From UBA6614 sp002433235 (GTDB taxonomy: Bacteria; Verrucomicrobiota; Verrucomicrobiia; Limisphaerales; UBA1100), in contig DJHS01000158.1 of assembly GCA_002433235.1 (NCBI GenBank), forward strand, positions 1-57,229: DNA of 57,229 bases. Reading direction: 5' to 3'. The position numbers were made by a program, and so were the translations under genes. Shown here one piece after another: positions 50,816-57,229 of the stretch (its first letter is position 1; each line of letters begins with the position of its first letter). The notes under the pieces were generated by a model. That model did not search any database. It was not told the DNA's origin and worked only from the letters and a program-made list of their open reading frames with translations.

Positions 50816-51613
50816 TCGGCGCCGGCCTTCCAGCTGAAGCCGAGCTGCTCGAAGCGGCGGCGGGAATCGGCGGAGGTCAGCGCCGCCATCAGCCGACCGG
50901 CCAGTTGCGGGTACGGGGTGGTCTTGCGGGCGGCGACGTTCTGGATGGCCATCGCGCGCGCGGGCTGGAGCGGCACGTAGTCGAAGCGATCGCGCAGGTG
51001 CTGGATGTTCGCCTCGTACACAAGCGCCACGTCAAGCTTGCCGCCGGCTTCCATGGACTGGATGAGCGTGTGAGCGGTGTCGGTCCGCACGCCGACCTCG
51101 TCGATGTTCTTTTTAATGGCGTCGTACTGGCCGGCCTCGCGAAACAGCTCAACGCACAACATGCCAAGCGTGCTGGCCGTGGGCTCGGTGACGCCAATGC
51201 GCAAGCCGGGCCGCGCGAGGTCGGCAAGCTTCTTCAAGCCCTCCGGGTTGCCCTTGGACACGAGCATCACGATGCGCGTGCTGGAGACTTTCAAATCGGG
51301 GCCGAAGGGATTGCCCATGTCGAGCTGCACCTTGTCGAGGTATGTCGCGTCGCAGGTCATGAACAGGTCGGGCAGGCCGACATCGCCGGTCTTCATTTTG
51401 CTGACCAGCGTGCCGCAACCGGCGTAGACGACGTCGATTTCGCAGCCCTCGCGCAATTCAAACTCGCGGATGGTCTTCTCGACGGCCTCGCGATTGACGC
51501 CGCCACAGTCGATGCGCAGCCTCGGCCGCACGGCCCACGCGTCGCCGGGCATGGGCGTGTAGTGATGCGACTCGAAAACATCGCCGCCTTTTTCCGGCGC
51601 GGACAGGAAACGC
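50812..51613 (-). CDS. modA: Molybdate-type substrate-binding protein, C-terminal part (second binding domain; cut by assembly gap)
   Basis: About 266 codons from the gap to the stop. The first residues, RFLSAPEKGGDVFESHHYTP, look like the end of a ModA-type domain; a second complete domain then begins at LRIDCGGVNREAV and includes VVYAGCGTLVSKMKTGDVGL, PDLFMTCDATYLDKV, VMLVSKGNPEGLKKLADLAR, VTEPTASTLG and VALVYEANI. These are the ligand-loop and hinge segments of oxyanion-binding type II periplasmic proteins. Its reading frame is one base off from the N-terminal part if the N run is taken at face value, so the N count cannot be exact. The stop overlaps the permease start (ATGA). Confidence 0.8.
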
Positions 51614-51946
51614 NNNNNNNNNNNNNNNNNNNNNNNNNNNNNNNNNNNNNNNNNNNNNNNNNNNNNNNNNNNNNNNNNNNNNNNNNNNNNNNNNNNNNNN
51701 NNNNNNNNNNNNNNNNNNNNNNNNNNNNNNNNNNNNNNNNNNNNNNNNNNNNNNNNNNNNNNNNNNNNNNNNNNNNNNNNNNNNNNNNNNNNNNNNNNNN
51801 NNNNNNNNNNNNNNNNNNNNNNNNNNNNNNNNNNNNNNNNNNNNNNNNNNNNNNNNNNNNNNNNNNNNNNNNNNNNNNNNNNNNNNNNNNNNNNNNNNNN
51901 NNNNNNNNNNNNNNNNNNNNNNNNNNNNNNNNNNNNNNNNNNNNNN
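51614..51946. other. Assembly gap (333 N)
   Basis: A run of 333 N inside the substrate-binding gene. Both flanks are coding on the minus strand in different frames relative to the run, so its length is an estimate. The flanking residues ...LALQFV and RFLSAP... join naturally if the flanks overlap by one base, which suggests that little or nothing is missing. Confidence 0.99.
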
Positions 51947-52765
51947 CACGAACTGCAGCGCGAGCGTGGCTTTTTCCGTAGTGCGCGTGACCGACGCGGT
52001 GATGTCCGCGCGGCTGGCCTCCAGTTCCGGCAGCTCCACCACGCGCAGGCCGAACTGCCGCGCCGTGGAGTCCCAGACAAAGGCCGCCTGCGTGCCCGCG
52101 TTCTCCTTGGCCGCCAGCGCCGCCTCGGTGACGGTCGGGAACGAGGCCGCCTTGGCCGCGTCAATGCCCGCCCAGTGGCCGGACTTCTCCAGCATCTTCT
52201 TGGTCTTCTTGCCCACACCCGCCAGCGGGTCGCACAGTACGAAGGACACTTTCTCCTTAAAAACATCACCGGCCGACTTCAGCTCCAGCCCGGACCCCGG
52301 CTTGACACCGAGCACGACCTTCCACGTGGCCACCTTAAGCGCCTCGGCCACCAGCCCCTCCGAACGCGCCCGCTCGGCAAACGAGAAATCCGCCGCCACG
52401 TACACGTCCGCGCGCGGCCGCTGCGCCTTGTGATCCTGTAAAAGCTTGTTGAAGAGCACCCCGCTGCTTGCATATTCCAGTGCCACCTTAACGCCCGTCT
52501 CGCGCGTAAACTTTCCGGCCGCCTCCTCGACCGCCTGCTTTACTCCCGCCGCGCAGTAGACAATCAGCGTCTTGCCGCCACCATTCTTCTCTTTGCTAGG
52601 CACGGCGCCGTTTCCTGTACTACCACTTGGTGCAGCGGGATTTTCCGCACCACCAGAATCACGATTTATCAGAAACACCAGTGCACCCACCATGACGAAC
52701 GTCAATGCCAGCAGCCAAATGCCTCCGCCCCCTCCGCCACCGTATTGATGCTCCGCCTCGCTCAT
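51947..52765 (-). CDS. modA: Molybdate-type substrate-binding protein, N-terminal part (membrane-anchored first binding domain)
   Basis: 273 codons from the ATG at 52765 to the gap. A Gly-rich start and one hydrophobic helix (IWLLALTFVMVGALVFLI, 15-32) form an uncleaved anchor; a Ser/Pro/Gly linker follows. The first binding domain begins at KTLIVYCAAGVKQAVEEAAG (64-83) and carries YASSGVLFNKLLQDHKAQRP with ADVYVAADFSFAERA, the standard ModA motif pair, then VVLGVKPGSGLELK, GVGKKTKKMLEKSG and AAFVWDSTARQFGLRVVELP. With the C-terminal part it forms one protein with two binding domains, or two adjacent genes if the gap hides a stop and start. It heads the mod-type operon; the DUF1549 gene diverges 131 bases away. 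Confidence 0.85.
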
Positions 52766-52896
52766 GTCAAATGGGATGCGGCGAATGTAGCCGAATCGGC
52801 CCGTCGTTCAATTCATTTCCCGGTGCCCCTTGGTTTACCAGCAGCCTCAAACTTGAATTGCCTCTCCCGAGATTTCACGCTATTCTCCTCAGTCTT

Positions 52897-55650
52897 ATGG
52901 GATTGCGCAGCATCATTGCCATCATCAGCCTGTTGCTGGCCTGCCACGCGATTGCCGACAAAAAGCACTGGGCATATCGCACACCCCTGCGGCCTTCGCT
53001 GCCGCGAATTGATACCACGTGGCCACGTAATGCGATTGATTGGTTTGTGCTACAGCGACTCGGGGAAAATAGCCTGAAACCTTCTCCCGAAGCTGCGCCT
53101 GAGCAACTGCTGCGGCGCGTGCATCTCGACCTCATCGGACTGCCTCCCTCACCTGCAGAGTTGGAAGCGTTTTTAAAAAATCCCAGCACCAAGGCTTATG
53201 AGGAGACGGTTGATCGCCTGTTGAAGAGCCCGCGCTACGGCGAACGTTGGGCGCGGCCATGGCTCGACCTCGCGCGCTACGCGGACAGCAACGGTTTTCA
53301 GGCCGACCAACTCCGCGACAGCTGGGCTTATCGCGACTGGGTCATCGACGCCATTAATGTCGGCATGCCGTTCGACCAGTTTGTCATCGAGCAAATTGCC
53401 GGCGACCTTTTGCCCAACGCCACCCCTTCCCAGCGCATCGCCACCGGTTTCCACCGCACGCCCACCTGCAACGTCGAAGCCGGCGTGCATCCAGAGGAAA
53501 ACCGCGTAAATCAGGTCGTTGATCGCGTAAACACCACCGGAACCATCTTCCTTGGAACTACGCTGGAGTGCGCACAATGCCATGACCACAAATACGATCC
53601 TTTCTCGATGAAGGATTACTACTCGCTCTTCGCCTTCTTCAACAACACACCACTCGAGGTGAAGCAACAAGGCAGCGGAGTCACATGGGATTTTTACGGC
53701 CCCACAATGGATCTGCCGATCACCGGCACGAAGGCAAAACAATTGACCTGGCTGAAAACCCAACGCACCTCCGCCGCCAAGCAAGTGGAAGCGCTCCGCA
53801 AACATACCACCGCCTCGCAGCTTGATTGGGAGCGCACAGTGCTCAAGCAGCTGGCGAGCGCTCCGAAATGGTCGAACTTGATGCCCACGAAATTTTCCGC
53901 CACCGGCAATCCAACACACACTATTCAAAACGACAGCAGTGTGCTGATTACGGGAAACAATCCTGATCGCAGCACTTACACACTGATCAGCAAGACAATT
54001 CCGCGCCGCATCACGGCCATTCGCCTGGAGGCACTCACACACGAGTCGATGGTCAAAGGCGGCCCGGGGCGCAACAAAGCGGTGCGGGAGAATCCGAACT
54101 TTATCGTCACGGAATTCCGCGTCAACGCCGATGGCAAGCCGGTGAAACTCGCAAGTGTCACGGCATCATTCAGTCAGCGCGGCTGGGATGCAGCCGGCAG
54201 CATTGACGACAATCCCAAAACTGGGTGGGCGATCAACCCCGCCTTTGGCAAATCAGCTTGGTCAATTTATCGATTGGCGAAGCCTTTGGATTTGCCGAAA
54301 GATGCTGAACTGAAGTTTGTCATCGACCAAAACTATGGCGGTGCCCGGACCATCGGTCGGCCGCGTGTGTCGGTAATGGATGGCGACCCTTCGGCGTTAA
54401 CTTTGCCGGACGATATTGTCGCCATTCTTCGCAAAACGAATCGTACGAAAATGGAGCACGACAATTTGGCCGAACATTTTCTCGCGAATTTTCCCGAACT
54501 GAAGACCGCCGAAAGCAAGCTGGCTGCGCTCGACAAACAGATTGCAGCCATCAAGCCCGCCACCACGCTGGTAATGGTGGAGATGAACAAAAACCGCCCG
54601 ACGTACGTGATGAAGCGCGGCGAATATCTGTCGCCCGGTGATGCAGTGAATCCTGGAACGCCCGGCGTTCTACACCGTTTCAAAAAGGAATGGCCGCGTA
54701 ACCGTTTGGGCCTGGCCAAGTGGCTAGTGTCACCGGAAAACCCTCTAGTGGCGCGCGTGACTGTGAATCGCTGGTGGGCCGAGCTGATGGGCCGCGGGAT
54801 CGTAAACACGCAGGAGGATTTCGGATCGCAAGCGGAGCCGCCCTCGCACCCGCAATTGCTCGACTGGCTGGCCGTGGAGTTCATGCAGCGCAACTGGTCG
54901 ATGAAGCACCTGCACAAGCTCATCGTGATGAGCGCAACATATCGACAGTCCTCACGCGTAACTCCAGAACTGCTGGCCAAGGATGCGGCCAATAAATTTT
55001 ATACCCGCGCCCCACGCCTGCGCCTGAATGCCGAGATGATCCGCGATAACGCGCTCGCCATCAGCGGCTTGCTCAGCACCAAAATGCACGGCCCGCCAAT
55101 CTATCCGCCGCAACCAGCGGGTCTCTGGCGGCACGTGGGCCGCAACGCGCCGAAATTTAACGTGGCCACCGGCGAGGATCGCTTCCGCCGTGGCGTGTAC
55201 GTTATTTGGCGACGCGGCGCGCCGTATGCGAGCTTTGTGAATTTCGACGCACCCGACCGTGGAACCTGTGTCGTACAACGCCCCCGCACTAACACTCCTC
55301 TACAGGCGCTTACGTTGATGAATGACGAAGCCTACGTCGAGATGGCCCTCGCCTTCGCCAACCGCGTGCTCGACGAGGCCCCCGCCACACACGGTCCTGA
55401 GGGCAAGATTGATTTCGCCTTCAAGACCGCCCTCGCACGCTCACCGAAACCAACGGAATTAAAGTTTGTCAAAACCCTGCTGCTCAAGCGCCATGCTTTC
55501 TTTGAGAAAAATCAAAAAGCCACCGCGGAGTTGATCGGCAATGTGAAAGGGTGGAAGCCCACCAAGGACACGGACCCCGGCGAATTGGCCGCGTGGTTTT
55601 ACGTGGCGAATATTTTGCTGAATTTGGACGAGACGATTACCAAACAATGA
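52897..55650 (+). CDS. DUF1549/DUF1553 (PSCyt2/PSD1) protein
   Basis: 917 residues with signal peptide (MGLRSIIAIISLLLACHAIAD). DUF1549 occupies about 45-260 (IDWFVLQRLGENSLKPSPEA, RRVHLDLIGLPPSPAELEAF, WARPWLDLARYADSNGF) and ends with CAQCHDHKYDPF, a CxxCH heme-c motif. A beta domain follows, then DUF1553 (about 640-880; PRNRLGLAKWLVSPENPLVA, VNRWWAELMGRG). The family is abundant in planctomycetes and verrucomicrobia. The PSCyt1 cytochrome domain that often precedes DUF1549 is missing. ATG at 52897 gives the signal peptide. Its TGA overlaps the ATG of the DUF1501 gene, a pairing conserved in the group. Biochemical role is unproven. Confidence 0.92.
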   Translation: MGLRSIIAIISLLLACHAIADKKHWAYRTPLRPSLPRIDTTWPRNAIDWFVLQRLGENSLKPSPEAAPEQLLRRVHLDLIGLPPSPAELEAFLKNPSTKAYEETVDRLLKSPRYGERWARPWLDLARYADSNGFQADQLRDSWAYRDWVIDAINVGMPFDQFVIEQIAGDLLPNATPSQRIATGFHRTPTCNVEAGVHPEENRVNQVVDRVNTTGTIFLGTTLECAQCHDHKYDPFSMKDYYSLFAFFNNTPLEVKQQGSGVTWDFYGPTMDLPITGTKAKQLTWLKTQRTSAAKQVEALRKHTTASQLDWERTVLKQLASAPKWSNLMPTKFSATGNPTHTIQNDSSVLITGNNPDRSTYTLISKTIPRRITAIRLEALTHESMVKGGPGRNKAVRENPNFIVTEFRVNADGKPVKLASVTASFSQRGWDAAGSIDDNPKTGWAINPAFGKSAWSIYRLAKPLDLPKDAELKFVIDQNYGGARTIGRPRVSVMDGDPSALTLPDDIVAILRKTNRTKMEHDNLAEHFLANFPELKTAESKLAALDKQIAAIKPATTLVMVEMNKNRPTYVMKRGEYLSPGDAVNPGTPGVLHRFKKEWPRNRLGLAKWLVSPENPLVARVTVNRWWAELMGRGIVNTQEDFGSQAEPPSHPQLLDWLAVEFMQRNWSMKHLHKLIVMSATYRQSSRVTPELLAKDAANKFYTRAPRLRLNAEMIRDNALAISGLLSTKMHGPPIYPPQPAGLWRHVGRNAPKFNVATGEDRFRRGVYVIWRRGAPYASFVNFDAPDRGTCVVQRPRTNTPLQALTLMNDEAYVEMALAFANRVLDEAPATHGPEGKIDFAFKTALARSPKPTELKFVKTLLLKRHAFFEKNQKATAELIGNVKGWKPTKDTDPGELAAWFYVANILLNLDETITKQ

Positions 55651-57053
55651 TAATCTCCCCTCATTACCTCGCCGAAACCCGCCGGGAATTCCTGAAACAC
55701 ACCGGCGCTGGCATCGGCGCAATGGCATTGGGCTCGGTTCTTAATGGTGGGGACACCGGCGCACAAAAACCTCACCATCACCCGCGGGCCAAACGGGTGA
55801 TTTACATCCACCTTGTTGGCGCGGCGTCGCAACTGGACCTTTTCGATTACAAGCCCGAACTGGTGAAACGCAATGGGCAGAAATGCCCGGACCACATGTT
55901 CAAGGGCAAACGACTGGCGTTCATTCGTGAGCATCCACTGCTGTTGGGCACACGGTTTAAGTTTCAACGGCACGGTCAGGCAGGGATCGAGCTATGCGAG
56001 CATTTACCGCAACTCGGCAGCGTGGCGGACGAGCTGTGCCTCGTGAAGTCCATTCGCACGGAGCATTTTAATCACGCGCCGGCACAGCTGTTTATGCACT
56101 CGGGCTTCGGGCGCTTTGGCCGGCCGGGGATTGGATCTTGGGTGAGCTATGGGCTGGGCACGGAGAATCGTGATTTGCCGAGCTACGTGGTAATGATCAC
56201 CGGTAGTGTTGCGGGCGCGGGCAACAGCCTTTGGGGCAGCGGCTTTTTGCCGACGGTGCATCAGGGCATCGAGTTTCGTGCCAGCGGCGACCCGGTGTTG
56301 TTTCTTTCTAATCCCAAGGGCATTGGCAGAACGGAACGGCGTGAGATTGTCGATGGCATCAATTTCCTGAACAAGCAGGCACTCGCCGATGTGGGAGATC
56401 CCGAAATTGCCACACGCATCGCACAGTACGAGCTGGCCTTTCGCATGCAAACGAGTGTGCCGGAACTGATGGACACTTCGAAAGAATCCAAGGCCACGCA
56501 CGCACTGTATGGCACGCAGCCGGGCAAAGCGAGCTTCGCCAACAATTGCTTGCTTGCCCGGCGATTGGTAGAACGCGGCGTGCGTTTCGTGCAGCTATTC
56601 GACCAAGGCTGGGATCATCACAGCGGCGTGTTCACGAACATTCCACGCAAGGCCAAACAGCTGGACCAACCTGTTGCCGCGCTCATTGCCGATCTCAAGC
56701 AACGCGGGCTGTTGGATGACACGCTCATTATCATCGGTGCGGAGTTCGGCCGCACGCCCATGTTGCAGGGACGCAGCAATGGCGGCAACGCCGGAAATGT
56801 GGGGCGTGATCACCACAAGGAAGGGTTCACGATGGTGCTAGCCGGCGGCGGCGTGAGGGGAGGGACGACTTTCGGTGCCACGGACGAGCTGGGTTATCAA
56901 GCCGCCGACAATCCCGTGCACATGCATGACGTCAACGCCACCTTCCTAAACTTGCTTGGAATCGACCATGAACGGTTGACGTACAGGTACCAAGGCCGGG
57001 AATTCCGTTTAACGGATGTCCACGGCCATGTGTTGAAGGATATCCTCGCCTGA
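55647..57053 (+). CDS. DUF1501 family protein (Tat-exported, sulfatase/alkaline-phosphatase-like fold)
   Basis: 468 residues. The Tat leader is TRREFLKHTGAGIGAMALGS. Then KRVIYIHLVGAASQLDLFDY, CLVKSIRTEHFNHAPAQLFM and RPGIGSWVSYGLGTENRDLP, with TLIIIGAEFGRTPM, GRDHHKEGFTMVLAGGGVRG and MHDVNATFLNLLGIDHERLT near the C-terminus, all characteristic of DUF1501. The fold is related to alkaline phosphatase and sulfatase but the family's activity is not established. It is translationally coupled to the DUF1549/DUF1553 gene by a 4-base overlap, implying a joint role outside the cytoplasm. Confidence 0.93.
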   Translation: MIISPHYLAETRREFLKHTGAGIGAMALGSVLNGGDTGAQKPHHHPRAKRVIYIHLVGAASQLDLFDYKPELVKRNGQKCPDHMFKGKRLAFIREHPLLLGTRFKFQRHGQAGIELCEHLPQLGSVADELCLVKSIRTEHFNHAPAQLFMHSGFGRFGRPGIGSWVSYGLGTENRDLPSYVVMITGSVAGAGNSLWGSGFLPTVHQGIEFRASGDPVLFLSNPKGIGRTERREIVDGINFLNKQALADVGDPEIATRIAQYELAFRMQTSVPELMDTSKESKATHALYGTQPGKASFANNCLLARRLVERGVRFVQLFDQGWDHHSGVFTNIPRKAKQLDQPVAALIADLKQRGLLDDTLIIIGAEFGRTPMLQGRSNGGNAGNVGRDHHKEGFTMVLAGGGVRGGTTFGATDELGYQAADNPVHMHDVNATFLNLLGIDHERLTYRYQGREFRLTDVHGHVLKDILA

Positions 57054-57065
57054 TCGGCGATCGAT

Positions 57066-57229
57066 TTAACGCCGGCGGAAATTAAAGCTACGGTACTGTT
57101 GCTGCTGGGGCACAGCCACATTTTGGTTTTGGCGATACCGGAACATGCCACCGCCCATCATTGGGTTCATCCCCATGCCACCCATGCCGCCGCCCATCAT
57201 TGGGCTCATTCCCATGCCGCCCATGCCGC
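57066..57229 (-). CDS. Met/Gly-rich repeat protein, C-terminal fragment (continues beyond window)
   Basis: The minus strand is open from the window edge to TAA at 57066-57068. It encodes two copies of a GMGGMGM(S/N)PMMGGG unit, then FRYRQNQNVAVPQQQQYRSF and NFRRR. No start is visible, so the gene begins outside the window. Met/Gly repeats of this kind occur in low-complexity surface or metal-binding proteins; function is unknown. It converges on the DUF1501 gene with a 12-base gap. Confidence 0.7.
   Translation of the reverse strand, partial: GMGGMGMSPMMGGGMGGMGMNPMMGGGMFRYRQNQNVAVPQQQQYRSFNFRRR

Noticed and set aside
49826..50980. Long plus-strand open frame (384 codons) opposite modB
   Set aside because: Antisense shadow of a G+C-rich gene; composition is Gly/Ala/Glu/His-rich without motifs, while the minus strand gives a clear permease.

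Overview
The window looks like a chromosomal stretch, probably a whole assembled contig, from a Gram-negative bacterium of the PVC superphylum, most likely Verrucomicrobiota. Evidence: an LptD outer-membrane protein; a DUF1549/DUF1553 protein coupled to a DUF1501 protein; several exported PQQ-type beta-propeller proteins; Tat-exported Gfo/Idh/MocA, sugar-isomerase-like and enolase-superfamily proteins; and a sulfatase remnant. Both ends lie in low-complexity Gly-rich coding repeats and a 333-base N run sits at 51614-51946, as expected of a draft (possibly metagenome-derived) assembly. The phylum call is inference from gene content; no rRNA is present.

Layout. 1-5.0 kb: a Sel1-repeat protein with a Gly/Pro/Gln repeat head and Pro-rich tail, an FHA-FHA-GAF protein, a lipoprotein-like amidohydrolase and a beta-propeller protein. 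5.2-7.1 kb: a secreted protein resembling a zinc peptidase that has lost its zinc ligands, tRNA-Val(CAC), and a decayed sulfatase 3' end. 7.2-11.3 kb: nadB, panC, a glutaredoxin-like gene with its own terminator, and glycerate kinase. 11.3-17.0 kb: a PDZ protein with a coupled small secreted partner, a large beta-propeller dehydrogenase-like protein and an amidohydrolase. 17.1-25.8 kb: lptD, a secreted endo/exonuclease-phosphatase family protein, folE2, a Gfo/Idh/MocA protein, a triple-repeat secreted protein and a 674-residue Sel1 protein. 25.8-34.2 kb: DUF885 peptidase-like and enolase-superfamily pair, an RND/MMPL exporter, an unrecognised periplasmic protein and mobA. 34.2-38.0 kb: the core translation cluster rpsB-tsf-(terminator)-pyrH-frr plus a YlbF-like gene; rpsB has a leader with three consecutive hairpins. 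38.1-43.7 kb: a sugar-isomerase-like protein, a small membrane protein, an S9 glutamyl-endopeptidase-like protease, a serine beta-lactamase-fold hydrolase and a membrane protein.

43.8-52.8 kb is the most unusual part: a tightly packed minus-strand operon, modA-modB-modC-ThiF-like-propeller-LamG/methyltransferase-like/propeller, in which nearly every gene overlaps its neighbour by 1-4 bases. The binding protein appears to carry two periplasmic binding domains in tandem, the permease carries an inserted extracytoplasmic beta domain resembling those of phage tail and adhesin proteins, and the ThiF-like enzyme lacks the usual cysteine. With mobA at 33.7 kb, this suggests molybdate or tungstate uptake tied to molybdenum-cofactor use and to two exported propeller proteins. 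The window ends with the DUF1549/DUF1553-DUF1501 pair and the 3' end of a Met/Gly-rich gene.
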